64,000 bases of DNA from Holothuria scabra (GCA_037179385.1 CM074193.1:39588846-39652845), one strand, 5' to 3'. Shown: positions 10,430 to 21,138, counted from the stretch's first letter. Numbers and translations are program-made. Notes: generated by a model from the sequence alone, not told the origin.

Positions 10430-10925
10430 GTCTACAGCAGGGTTGTCCAACCTACGGCCCGCGGGCCACGGTCCGGCCCGCGGAAAGGTTCCGTCCGGCC
10501 CGTCAGAAATAATCTATATTGCAAAATTATTCAATAAGCAGATTAATTGATGACAACTTTAGGCTTCGCCGTCCGCTATGACATGCTTACTTTTGAATGA
10601 AATAATTCATTCCAAATGTCTGCTACATGTAGCTTTATTGGAGTGTTTTCCACAGGGGCGGATTGAGAATGATTCAGGAGGAATATAAAAAAATAAACTT
10701 TGTCCGGATATTCTGTCCAACACCATCAATTTTTGCTAAAATTCATTTATTTGTTCAAACAAAAACGAAAATGAATCAGTGTTTCCTACGCGCAATGATT
10801 GCATTTTGTTGCCTTGGGCGTCGGGAAAAATTGAAAAAAAAAACGGTATAGAATGCGGCCCTCGTCCATCATAACCATTACATGTGGCCCACCGCTGCGA
10901 AAGGTTGGACAACCCTGGTCTACAG
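10430..10925. mobile_element. hAT-type non-autonomous DNA transposon with perfect 8-bp target duplication
   Basis: The element is 10438-10917 (480 bp). Its ends are a perfect 16-bp inverted repeat, CAGGGTTGTCCAACCT at the left and its complement at the right. Both sides are flanked by the same 8 bp, GTCTACAG (10430-10437 and 10918-10925). An 8-bp duplication with CAGGG-type ends is characteristic of the hAT superfamily. Just inside the left end is a GC-rich segment with the 12-bp palindrome GGCCCGCGGGCC. The interior is AT-rich with no transposase frame, so movement would have needed an enzyme encoded elsewhere. Intact ends and an exact duplication suggest fairly recent insertion. Confidence 0.92.
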
Positions 10926-10976
10926 TCTCACAACTTTCCCATACAATTGGGCCCTGGTTTCCAGGGCGGCCCTTTG

Positions 10977-11050
10977 ACCCTAACCCTCTAAATGTAACCT
11001 TATCCCCTAACTAAAACCTTAACCCACAACCCTAATCCCTAACCCCTAAG
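10977..11050 (+). repeat. Degenerate interstitial telomere-like (CCCTAA) tract
   Basis: Words such as CCCTAACCCT, CCCCTAACTAAAACC, CCTTAACCC, CCCTAATCCCTAACCCC run in loose tandem, about 50 bp after the hAT-type element. Metazoan telomeres are TTAGGG; this is a decayed match on the C-rich strand, not an active telomere. Confidence 0.6.
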
Positions 11051-11428
11051 AATCCTGATAAATTACGGAGGAGGGGCTAATGGTTAAGGGTTACAGCCCT
11101 GTATGAGACACCCCTAGATTCCAACACCCGCACATTCCGACAAATCCATCAAGTTCAGAGCAGGCTTTGCTCTCCGACATCCCGTCGATGCGACAACTAG
11201 ATCCAAGATGAATGCAGAGATTGTCGTAACAAAAGATGCGGGATAGGGAATTCACCATGGCGGCTAATACCGATGATGTATAAGACAGAAACGCATGTAG
11301 TCAAGGGGCGAGGTTTGGAATTATGCAATTTTACACCCTCCCTTGAAAATACTTCGCCTCCCGGAAGCGTATACAGTCGTGCTAACACTTTAGAAAACCC
11401 GGAAAATTTGGGTGCTAATTGCCCCCTG
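11051..11428. other. No gene recognised
   Basis: Overlapping short frames on both strands (11197-11388 -, 11273-11467 +) with no domain. Confidence 0.45.
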
Positions 11429-11519
11429 CAGTGGCGTCACCAGACTTTCCATTCTAGGGGGAACTGAGGGCACAAAAATTTTGCAAGGGCACTGCTAGAC
11501 TCCACTCATGACGCCACCG
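11429..11519. mobile_element. Possible very short GTGGCGTCA-ended MITE remnant
   Basis: CAGTGGCGTCACC at 11429-11441 faces CATGACGCCACCG at 11507-11519, an inverted match of 10/13. I found no flanking duplication. This may be an internally deleted relative of elements with CAGTGGCGT ends such as the one at 19491. Confidence 0.3.
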
Positions 11520-11825
11520 ATTGTTTTTTTTTTCTTTTTTTTAAATTTTCCGCACACTACCGACTACACCAACTGAAGGTGACGTACACCTCAGGTAGCA
11601 GTTCAGGCAGGATTAGGCCTACATCTTTCCTTAAGAGAATCACACATTTAACTGCACATCAACTGCCTTGCCTCTCTCTTTCTAGGTCAGACCCCCTTCT
11701 TCAAATGTCATCGGAATCTGCTCGTGGGAGTATGTTTCACTAGATTTGTTATCAACAAAATCTTACTTGAAGTAGACTTGAAGCCCCAGACTGGAAGTAA
11801 TTTTTAGACTATTATAAAGACAATA

Positions 11826-12185
11826 GAATTACCCTTAAAATGCCACGTTAATACCTCGCAAAGCCTTAAAACCCAGGAACTTCCGGTGCCTCGCCCCCTG
11901 GACCCCCCCCCCCCCCGGACACTCACATTGAACTGCCCATCAAGTTCTTTCACTATGGTTCATATTCCCGTTTTCAAAATGTTAGCCGAATCCAATGTTG
12001 GTAGTTATTTTAATGTTTTACCAAAATGTTTTCCTGAAGTTAATGGAGGTAATTTTACACCAGTGTTAAATCAATAGCATTACCCTTATATGAGAACTTT
12101 AACCTCTCAAAAACCCTTAAACCCAGGAGGTTCCGGGGATTCCCTCCTGGATCCCCACCGGGGCTTTGCCCGTGGTCCTCACCAG
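11826..12185 (+). repeat. Duplicated CCCAGGARSTTCCGG / CCCCCTGGA repeat
   Basis: ATTACCCTTAAAATG...AAACCCAGGAACTTCCGGTGCC...CCCCCTGGACC near 11828-11905 is echoed near 12079-12160 by ATTACCCTTATATGAG...AAACCCAGGAGGTTCCGGGGATTCC...CTCCTGGATCC, an offset of about 250 bp. Related CCCCTGGAYCC...GAGGCTTT segments recur near 13220 and 13845. The C14 run at 11903-11916 lies inside the first copy. Confidence 0.55.
11903..11916 (+). repeat. C14 homopolymer
   Basis: Fourteen consecutive C within the duplicated repeat above. Confidence 0.95.
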
Positions 12186-12734
12186 GGGCCTTAGGACTGG
12201 AACCCACCCGATTAGCCTAGCGCTTTACGCGTCCCTTACCCCTCCCCTTCTTGGCGACGCAACTGTGCCCTACGAAGAGTCTAGTTTATAGGCCACTGCT
12301 TTCATTGTTAAATGTATTCATATATTTCGGCACTATATGACAGCAAAGTATCTACTCTAGTCATGACTTCTACTCCAATCACCGCAGTTATGACTGTGAT
12401 TGTCACGATTTAATGTCTCGGAAGAAAATTGACTATACTTCTCACCATCATACTGTTCAAATTATAAAGAGAGTTGTTACAAAAGACGAAGAACATCTCC
12501 ATTCCTTTATCGCTAAAAGAATAGATTAAACGGATAAAAGCCAAGCAGTTAACTGTTCTGAAATGTCACTGAATAAAAACTGTGATGTCTTTGACTTTTG
12601 ATTAATCATTCTGAAACAACGTCTAAATTCGATGATAAAGTCTTTGCAGCCTCCTGGGAGCTGTCAATTGAAATGGAAATTCTTTGATTTGTCGACATAT
12701 TCCGCGAACACACGGTACCTACTAAGTCGCATAG
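12186..12734. other. No supported gene
   Basis: AT-rich. From about 12601 one frame reads a protein-like segment (SKFDDKVFAASWELSIEMEI) before a stop; it is part of the broken frames described in the findings. Confidence 0.4.
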
Positions 12735-12756
12735 TGCATGGAAGTACTTCCATGCA
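12735..12756. repeat. Perfect 22-bp palindrome
   Basis: The half-site TGCATGGAAGT is followed immediately by its exact complement. The centre, GGAAGTACTTCC, resembles two back-to-back ETS-type GGAA cores. CATGCAT strings occur nearby. Function unknown. Confidence 0.9.
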
Positions 12757-12825
12757 TGAAGTTGCAAAACTCCCTGTTCCATGCATAGAACGAGAGAGAG
12801 ATGCTTATGTGGCAGCCTCGAGTGA

Positions 12826-13002
12826 ACACATCCAGAAGCACGCATCGAATATCAGGTAGCTCAGTTGAAATACCCGGTAGCACAAGCGGACAATGCGGTA
12901 GTACGTCTTGTTCATGCTAAAGTTTGTGCAAGAGGTGCCATGGATCTTTGTGGGAAAGGTGTTAAGTGCGCTTCTGATAGTTTAGATCACGCCTTCTCTT
13001 AA
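12826..13002 (+). pseudogene. Protein-like open frame fragment (unrecognised)
   Basis: A 58-codon frame opens right after a stop at 12823-12825 and ends at TAA 13000-13002. It includes a stretch EYQVAQLKYPVAQADNAVVR and a cysteine-containing tail (CARGAMDLCGKGVKC). Neighbouring frames from 12601 also read like protein between stops, so this may be a decayed gene or retro-copy with frameshifts. There is no start codon near the beginning and I recognise no family. Chance is a real alternative. Confidence 0.2.
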
Positions 13003-14824
13003 GATGTGAATGCACTTGTTGGAAATTCAACAATCTACCGATTGAGATGTAAACCCACAAATCAGGGATAGACGTAGTGGAGGCAGCGGACGATTTGGGT
13101 CATTCAGTGCTTCCAGTCAGTCTTTGCCACCAAATTTCCCCAATCATGAAAGAACCATATACCTACCCTGAAACATAATTTTTACCCATGGTTTGCTAAA
13201 ACTCCAGAGCTTCTCTGGAAACCCCCTGGATCCCGCCTGAGGCTTTCTCCCCTTGGAATCCATCATAATATTTTAGCAAGCCCTGAACCCCATTTGCTAA
13301 GGCACTAAATGTACTGTGTCCCGAGACACAATTTGTCATCATGAGATATGTTAATACTGTTGCAAAATGCACTCAACTGCCACTATATTACTACTGTTGT
13401 TTCATAATTTTGCTGTATGTGTATTCTGTGCTTTAATCTATAGTATATGTTACCTTTTTACCTCTGAGAAACTTTTGCTCAGAAGAGAGGGACCGTCAGT
13501 GCAGTGGACAGTTTTGGGAATGTTAATGACTTTGAACTCTTGATCTTTTATCACTAAAGAGTTTCACTTATTGCATGGGTCTAGTTATTTTTTTTCACAA
13601 ACCTGAGGAATGCTTTTAGAATGATCTTAGTTCTCTTGAGGAGTGGAAGTACAGTATTTAAGCTTGTGAACATCAGTGTTTTTAACAGTATCACACTGTG
13701 ACTGTGTGTTGTACTGGGACACTTGTATTTCGTTTGTATCCTGTATATTACATTGTATTATTTACTCTGCTGAACTGGAAACCGCTGTTTCGGTTACTAG
13801 TTAGTAGTTTTCAAATCTTAACAACAAATACATCAGAGCTCCGCCCCTGGACCTCGGTGAGGTTTTTGCCCATGGATCCCACCAGTGTAGACTGGAATTA
13901 GCACCCACTGTATCTACATAATACTCTAACAATGGTGCACGCGGGGGCATTGGGCCACCCCTCCCCCACCTCACGGTAACCATAACTTATCCTTAAAACC
14001 ACATACGCACTTCTTAAGGTAGCGTATATGGGATACCAGATTTGGGGACGCGCGTAGAGGGGGAAATTTTTGGCTTTGTTTTCAACAAATACTTAAAAAG
14101 TATAATTAAAGTGTTTATTTTGAAGACAAATTTTAACACTTTTGTAATTTTTTTTTTTAAATAAACATTAAAAAGTTGGGGTGTTTATTGAAGAATCGAT
14201 CCTTCATATAGGCAGCATAAAAAACGTTATATAGGCGACAGCTGAAAGTTTGTGGGGGTTAAGCATTTAATCGTACTAAGTCTTCAACACGGGACTACAA
14301 GTTTGCCCGAAAAGTTTTTTCCTTTTTGGAACGAAGATTTGAAAATTAAGAGCTTATTTTGTTGGTGACATTTTGGAATTTAATGGTAGAAAATTTGTTT
14401 TTTGGTTAGGTTGTAATGAACAATTTAGGTTTCTTATTAAGTGATATGCTTTTCAAGAGCAAATTTAGACTACTAGAATGTCGGGGTGATTAATAGAGTT
14501 GGCTTTGGTTATTTATTGTACGGAGTATCCATCGACATTGGAAAATTTTGCCACTTTTAACAATCTGAAGCTCATGTTGGAGAAAAAATGAATTTTTATG
14601 AAAGATTTGGGGGTTTAACAGAAGAATCTAATCTTCTTATGAGAAAAATAGAGTAGGGGTGATCTCTAGTTTTGTTGGGGTTATTGAATATCATCATGCA
14701 GCTTAAGGCCCTCGTGACATATTGGAAATTTTTCCCGCAGAAAAAGTTTGGCTTCCCATATATTTGAAGTTTTATATTTTAAATACTGACATAGACACTT
14801 AAGAGCGTTTCTGTTTGGGAGGCG
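13003..14824. other. No supported gene; scattered repeat remnants
   Basis: Contains CCCCCTGGATCC...GAGGCTTT near 13223 and CCCTGGACC...GAGGTTTTTGCCC near 13846, both related to 11826-12185. The rest is AT-rich with long A/T runs and no significant frame. Confidence 0.5.
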
Positions 14825-15140
14825 GAAGATTTGCCTGCATTGTTCTGTTAAGCAATCTGTTCGACCAAAGCCCTATCTCAGCGGAGTGCTGTGATCGGTT
14901 GGCACGGAGCGTGCAGAATATTGTTAAAAAATCTAACCCCTCAGACAGCAGGAAATAGCATCTCCAAGACTGGTAATTAGAAATAAAGCATTCGTTATTT
15001 TGAGCTTCCCTTTGAAATGAAAGTTTCACTTAAAAAGAAAAAACTCAACTTGCTTAGTGGTAAGAAAATTACCAGATAAAAGTTGCTGCTACAACTAGAT
15101 ATAATGTTCTCGTCTCTTTTCCGGGAAAACTGTACAACGG
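14825..15140 (+). repeat. Dispersed repeat family D, copy 2
   Basis: Blocks in order: CAGCGGAGTGCTG, GGCACGGAGCGTGCAGAA, AACCCCTCAGACAGCAGGAA, then GAAAATTACCAGATAAAAG. They match copy 1 (3838-4080) and the minus-strand copy 3. Confidence 0.6.
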
Positions 15141-15360
15141 AGTTGTAAACATACTACGTAAGTGTTTTTGACTTTTTATGAATCTTCATTGTATTAAATT
15201 GCAAGGTCCGCTAAAAAGATGAGATTTTCTACGTGACTGCCCGAACTCCAAAATATAAATGATTTTTACATCCGATGTATTAAAAATATGTCACGTTGCA
15301 AGGTGGATATAAATGAATTTTTAGCCAGAATTATATGGGAGACATTCTCACATTACTGTT

Positions 15361-15470
15361 CATCATTAGGCCCACGGGTAGCCGAAACGGCCTGGCCGAT
15401 TTTCATTAACGTTGCCAGCATTCGAGCCCTGTCGGGCAGGCCAGATGACAAACCATTGGACACTGCATTC
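15361..15470 (+). mobile_element. Possible tRNA-derived SINE head (degenerate)
   Basis: TAGCCGAAACGG at 15379-15390 fits an RNA polymerase III A box and CATTCGAGCCC at 15419-15429 fits a B box at 9 of 11 positions, 28 nt apart, as in tRNA genes and tRNA-derived SINEs. No clover-leaf can be drawn convincingly and no tail or flanking duplication was found. Confidence 0.3.
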
Positions 15471-15723
15471 ACATGAACAACCTCTCGTCCGTTTTTGTTA
15501 GGAAAATTCTGAATTTTTAGTTTCCTTGAAGAAAAGTCTTCTAGTGAACAAAATCAATAAGATCTTTTGGTGACTGAAGTTTATCATGCAGACCCGCATT
15601 TTAATCAGCTTATCGTGGGCATGTAGATGCAGGCTCCCCAATGAAATTTGATTTTTTCAAAAAGAGGGAGAGGGTTCAAAGGGCACCGGCAGCCTTTCCC
15701 GATGGGACATGACATTGCTGATT

Positions 15724-16070
15724 GTAGAAGGGATAATGGATAGCAGAGCTAGTGATTAAAACAGATTCAGATAAGTATTAAAATAGCGTTACAGAAGAAA
15801 AAATGGTTCATAAAAAGAAAAAAAATCATTTTCATGATCATCCATCCAGTACCTGTAGTCCTTTATACGTTCTGTTTTTGGTACACCCAAAGGAAATTGT
15901 CGTTCTTCCTCGACGAAGGAGGAGATAGCAAAAGGTACATGGAATAAGGTATACGGAGCTAAGAAGAAGTGATTGAAAACCGATTCCGATATGTTCAAAA
16001 AAACATTTCAAAACAAAAGATATGTTCAAGATCACCCATTCAGTAATTTCAGTCCTTTTAGGTTTGTTAA
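15724..16070 (+). repeat. Diverged tandem duplication, about 190-bp unit
   Basis: AAGGGATAATGGATAGCAGAGC...GATTAAAACAGATTCAGATAAG...GATCATCCATCCAGTACCTG is followed by AAGGTACATGGAATAAGG...GATTGAAAACCGATTCCGATATG...GATCACCCATTCAGTAATTT. Two copies only. Confidence 0.6.
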
Positions 16071-16141
16071 TTGACTTTTTTTTTTTATTATCTTTCAAAT
16101 AGGTCTCCCCGACGAAATAGCCGACCTTTCCCGACGGGGGC

Positions 16142-16151
16142 GGGGGGGGGG
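16142..16151 (+). repeat. G10 homopolymer
   Basis: Ten G within the GACGGGGGC-containing repeat remnant shared with about 5515. Confidence 0.95.
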
Positions 16152-16379
16152 ACAGTGCTCCTCAACAGGGGGGATGTTCCCGGTCCCACCCACGCTGGCG
16201 CCACCCCTGCGAATGGGACGGGGGCAGGAGCGGAGGCCAGATGCGGTGAGCAATAATTTGCTATTGATCATGCAAAATATCGACAGTTTGGGCAGTCATA
16301 CAGGAAAATTCATTGATTTAGCGAAGCTTGAATTTAGCCATGAGTCAAAGTAGAGAAACAGCATATTTTTTATTCCTTT

Positions 16380-16640
16380 GTAGTATTTTACCGGTAACAT
16401 TCAAAACTATTTCATCTAATGGTAGTGGTACATTATCTGATCCCTTAGCCAGTTAGAGAGTTGTTGATTTTCCTTATTTTTGCAAAGGAAAGCTAAAACA
16501 AAGACTTTTTAGGCTTTACAATTTTCGGCCATCGGAGGGGTTACGATTTTTCACAATTTTCTGCACGCTCCAATAATGGTGGCTCTCCGAAATTTTCTGT
16601 ACGCTCTGCGCCAACTGATGATAGTGCTCCGCCGAGACAG
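16380..16640 (-). repeat. Dispersed repeat family D, copy 3
   Basis: On the minus strand: GGCGCAGAGCGTACAGAAAA, GGAGCGTGCAGAAAATTGTG, AACCCCTCCGATGGCCGAAA, then AGATAATGTACCACTACCAT. It carries the GAGCGTRCAGAAAA block twice, so part of the family is locally duplicated. Confidence 0.6.
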
Positions 16641-17451
16641 TCTTAACGACAGAATGACGTTTTTTCGGCAAGAAACAAAAAAATTCGCCTATGTCGAATG
16701 GTGGTGTTTAATGAGGATAAAACTGAAAATTTTGTGTCTTCATGCATGCTAACCTTTTGAAATAGTACTTTTTCTAACTTTGCCAACTTAACTGTTAGGA
16801 GTCAAAATAAAAGAGCATAGAGGAGTCTTCTCCCAAATATAGTCACATTATTTTTAAGTTGCCTTTCATCAATAAAGAATTAAATTCAACTCAAGCGCAG
16901 AACTTTATGGCAGCATTGGCATACAAACCACATAAAAAAGATAAGTTATAGTGAAGCCGTGTCCATGATGTCTCACCCTTAAAAAGATGGTCACTTTTTG
17001 GTTTCCCGAAAGGGAAAACCTATGGACTCATGCAGACAAGACTTTTGCAAAACATGTATAGGATCATGCATTTTAGTATTGGCGTGTACTATGGCTCATC
17101 GACTTCCTTAACATTTGTGCACAAGTACTAAGCGACCACATATTAAATTGTTTTATTTACTGTCTGAAGCCAAAGACCGGCTTTTTCGAAAATTGTTTTT
17201 GAGGACTCAGCCAGACGAGACCATTTATAACGTGGGCAAATGCGCGCTCTGTAACTGTTTCTACAAAAACAGTATTGTTTGCAATTGAAGAAAAAAATCC
17301 GAATACGTTTTATTCTGTTTGATTCGTTTTATACATTTTATGATAACAGATTTTTACTTCATAGTTCAAACTTTGAGGAACAGCAACTTTTGATGAGAGA
17401 AGAATTTTTCCTCCTTTGAAATGTTTCTAACCTTCATTGGACACGGATTTA
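16641..17451. other. No gene recognised
   Basis: AT-rich sequence without significant frames or element ends. Confidence 0.5.
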
Positions 17452-17736
17452 CGTAGTAGGTTAGTTAGTTAGATAGATAGAGTTTTACGGCCCAGTTTTC
17501 AACCTATTGGTTCAAGTCGAGCCTACCACGGCTTTTTTTTTCCAGTTGTGGCTCACTGACTTAATTGTTTTCCCTACTCCATCGCTTATGCGGGGCATCA
17601 CGCACAACGGCAGTAGGTTCCATTTTCAGAGTCTTTGGTATGACTCGACCTGGGAAGCGAACCCTGGCCTCATGCGGATGCTCTTACCGTTATACCAAAC
17701 ACGCGGTAGATACCTACGTAGGTAGGCGTAGTAGGT
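17452..17736 (-). mobile_element. tRNA-derived SINE with (CTAT)/(CTAA) tail
   Basis: On the minus strand a tRNA-like head starts near 17705 with A box TGGTATAACGG (17697-17687) and B box GGTTCGCTTCC (17663-17653), 23 nt apart. The body runs to GGCCGTAAAACTC followed by a CTATCTATCTAACTAACTAA tail at about 17462-17482. RNA polymerase III boxes at the head and a short tandem tail are the hallmarks of tRNA-derived SINEs. A 10-bp direct repeat, CGTAGTAGGT, at 17452-17461 and 17727-17736 is a plausible target duplication, although 21 extra bases then sit ahead of the tRNA-like head. The overlapping plus-strand frames are not genes. Confidence 0.8.
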
Positions 17737-17743
17737 ATCTACC
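17705..17743. repeat. Hairpin, 13-bp perfect arms
   Basis: GGTAGATACCTAC (17705-17717) and its exact complement (17731-17743) enclose a 13-nt loop. It abuts the 5' end of the SINE and overlaps the presumed right target duplication. Confidence 0.85.
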
Positions 17744-17847
17744 TATCACGTTTCAAATGAGATTTAGAACGTATGGAAGCCAAGAGAAAGCTTACAGAGG
17801 AAAGTCATATGCGTTTTGTCAGCAATTATTTAAAGGCTTTCCGGTGG

Positions 17848-17916
17848 CTTTTCACCTGGATTTTGTAAAACAAATATTCCACTTTTCACCTGGGTTTTGT
17901 TAAAAAAAATATTCCA
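17848..17916 (+). repeat. 34-35 bp tandem duplication
   Basis: CTTTTCACCTGGATTTTG...AAATATTCCA is directly followed by CTTTTCACCTGGGTTTTG...AAATATTCCA. Confidence 0.9.
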
Positions 17917-19482
17917 TAACGTGTACTTCAAACCCTGTCGCAAATTCCTTTTCCTAACTCAAGATATTTCATTTTAAAAATTGGTTATTTTTGTTACAAA
18001 ACACGGCTGCTCTTTAACATAGCCAAAAAAGTTATGTAATGTGTGCACATTGTCTCCGATTCCTTTTGTTTTTCTTTATAAATTTAAGTCCTTTTGTCCT
18101 TGAAATTTTATACTGTGGGTATGTTCAAATATCTTTGCCAGTAGATCGAGCATTACGCTTCACCAAACGTAGAGTACAACCAACACTGTTGGTTGATATT
18201 TCCTGCAGCGGCATCTTAATTATAAATGAATTGAATGAAATGTTAAATTAATGATCAGCGATTTACTGTACATCACAGATTTACATGATGCACCAAATCA
18301 AAAGAAAAAAGGTGCATTATTTTAATATAAACTTGAGTCTTCCGAACGCTATATACTCTTGAGATGAATTTTTCGTTTCCTAAAAATAAAAAAAAAAAAA
18401 CATCTTGAAGTTGATGAATTTTGTCTCCCGAATAATCCTTTAATTATCCTTTCGGGAAACGTTTCACAATTCAGTTTTGATTTAGCCGATGAACAACCTA
18501 TATGACCACTGTCAAAGTGAAATTTTCTAAGAATGGCAATACAAAAGAGCAGTTATCTCCCTGCCCTTTTCAAGATTTTTATGTTTAATATTTAAAGGAA
18601 ACAACACCTTTGCTGTATCATTGCACAGATTTAGTCAAATTAGAACAACAAATTGTTTGGTGAATGGCAAATATCTGAGCATTTTTACCAACACAAGACA
18701 TTGGGATACATTTCCGATCACATAATTCATTCAAACAACCATGGACTTACAACCCTGAGTAAAGAGAGGACATCAACATGGTTCAACTCTAACCATGACA
18801 ATATTATACTTCAATGAACATTCAATATTGTTTAAGAATAATGCATTGCCCTACTATTAACTGGAATGCTTGGAATGTGTGATAACGTTTAACCTCCTAA
18901 TAACAACAGTAGAACAAGTGAGGGTATTTCCCGTTCAGTGAAGCGCACGACTCACATTTTGGGTTGAGGTCATGAACTAACAGATTTACGCCGTACAAGA
19001 GGTCGTGTATTTTTAGCTCCGGGAATTAGTTAAGACGAAGATAATTGCTGAATTGGTAAAAATGGATGAGAGAAGCCGATTTGTCTCCGCAAGTTTTTAG
19101 CAAGGTTTTTGCCCTTAATATGTATCAGTGGTTTGGCAAACCAGACCACTGCCTGATGCACATAAGCATGCATGGTAGCTACACCAGAAATGAATGTAAG
19201 TTTCACCAAACTGCTTAGAATACGTTCCTCTTTAGCATTTCAAAAATGAATTTGGTTCTTGATAATTCTTTAAAGCCTCAGTGCTGAACTAGTCGTTCTT
19301 CCACAACTACAAGAGAAATGTTTATAATGATCAATTATGATCACATTATGTTAACGACGTAGGGTCTTAGGTTGTGGCACTGTGTAGCGGGTTCAATTCA
19401 GCCGTCTACCTGGAACGAGTAGAGCTGTAAACTTGACGCATGTATGCTGAGAAGGTGGGGAGGAGCTTGACTTGCCAACAAG
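17917..19482. other. No supported gene
   Basis: AT-rich. A 26-bp imperfect hairpin lies at 19126-19151 (arms CAGTGGT and ACCACTG). A GTTATCTCCCT string at 18552-18562 resembles a word common in some invertebrate repeats, but one occurrence proves nothing. Confidence 0.5.
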
Positions 19483-20626
19483 AACACAAACAGTGGCGTA
19501 CGCAGGATATTTCTGACTGGGGGTGGGGACATGCATTATGGTGAGTTATCGCTGACCTTGGGGAGGGGCCCTTTGAAAATTTTGGCCTTTTCAAGGAGCC
19601 TAGATGCAAAATGGTTCAAGATTTTCGACTTGACAGGGTCAGTGGAAAGTTGAATTGTGGTGATTCGTGAGGATGAAACGGAACTTTGTTCTTCACATGC
19701 AATCTTATGCCATTACGCTACCCTTCGAAGTACAATTTGTCATTAAATTTGCACAGATGTAGAAGTCAAAATAAAAGAGTATCGATTGATATAGGCGAAT
19801 GGGAGCATTTTATTAAGCGTTTTTCCATAGGCCACAAAACGGTATTCTGCCACAAAAAATATCTAAGCAGGGCGCAACTAAGATTTTGCGCGGAGCGTAC
19901 AGACAATTTCGAAAACTCAGAAAGAAAGAAGAAATTCAGCAACATGCTGAGTGATCAGAAAATTACCACATAAGATGTACCACTGCGTACTATTATCTGA
20001 TTATATTTAATGGTCCTGCTCCTTTTCGGTAAAAATATACAAAGGAATTTTAAATACGCCAATGCTTCTCTAGTGTGGCTATACGCTAAATTAAAGATCC
20101 ACTGAATATATGAAGTTGTCTTTGATTGCGCTCCCTACTGTACTTATTTTTATTTTACCCCCGACATCTCTTGTGTGATAAATAGCAAGTATTTCTCACC
20201 GCACCTGAACACCCTCCGCTCCCCGTCCCCGTTTCGTTCCTTTTATCAAGGCCGGTGAAGGAGTCTAAAGGGGTAGGCCCTCCCTTTTGAAATTTTTTAA
20301 AAAATGTAGGTGTCCTCATAGGCAATCAGCACCACCAGGGTGTAACAGAGGCTAACTTTTTAAAGTACAATTGAAATTTGACAAAATTTGCCTATTTTTA
20401 GGAATTAAAAAAATGGGCACCACTGAGGGGGCTTGCAAAGACAATCAGTCCCCCTTTGGAAAATTTTGAGAAATTGGGTGTCCTTTCGTGCAATCTGGTG
20501 CCACATATGCAATCATTTGAAGTAAAATCTGTGTTACTGAAGTAAGGCTATGTAATTTGGGGAAAAAAATGGCATCCGTGAAGGGGCCATGGTCTAATGC
20601 CCCCTTCGTACGTCACTGACCACAAA
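19483..20626. mobile_element. Older hAT-like non-autonomous element (CAGTGGCGTACG ends)
   Basis: CAGTGGCGTACGCAGG at 19491-19506 faces CCTTCGTACGTCACTG at 20603-20618, an inverted match of 13/16. The 8 bp outside each end are AACACAAA (19483-19490) and ACCACAAA (20619-20626), 7/8 identical, which fits an aged 8-bp target duplication of the hAT type. The roughly 1.13-kb interior has GGGGCCCTTTGAAAATTTTGG-like segments near 19565, 20283 and 20452 and no transposase frame. Family D copy 4 lies inside. Confidence 0.65.
19870..20050 (+). repeat. Dispersed repeat family D, copy 4 (partial)
   Basis: GCGCGGAGCGTACAGACAAT and GAAAATTACCACATAAGATG, then TACCACTGCGTACTATT, match the family blocks. It lies inside the CAGTGGCGT-ended element, so the family may be part of, or nested in, such elements. 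Confidence 0.55.
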
Positions 20627-21138
20627 TGCATTCAAAGGGGAAGGCACACGAATATTTGCTTCGTAAGATGGCATTGTAGCCACACCCCTAATTTAAAAAT
20701 AAGTTTTTTACCAATATGTGTGAGTTGATACCAGATAATGAAGACAGGCCAAATAACTCCAACACACATGCGCCAAACTCAGATTCTTGCTCTAACCATA
20801 TAACTTGAAATAAATTTTAAACAAATCTGAAAAAACTATATTTCATTATTTTTTTCCGACGAAAAGAAAAATTGTGAAGGAATTAATTGGCTCAGGGCAT
20901 AGGCTACCATTCTTGCCTCAGTGGCCCAAAAGATATCTATGAAGGAAAACACTCAGGTTTACTTTGCCCGTCGCTATAGTAAAATTATGCTCCTGCACCA
21001 TGCAGTTAGACTTTAACAAAAGAAAACTTATCAGTCTCTAGATTGTACTTGATTTAACTTTGCTAAATTATGTTAAACGAAATCATCATAAAATGATGAG
21101 TTGGTCATTATTGACAGAAGGTTTGTTCCACAGGTAGG

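Noticed and set aside
17507..17903. Overlapping plus-strand ORFs of 72 and 112 codons
   Set aside because: They cross the antisense strand of the tRNA-derived SINE.
19380..19425. tRNA-like B box GGGTTCAATTCAGCC
   Set aside because: No acceptable A box at a suitable distance and no clover-leaf or SINE tail.
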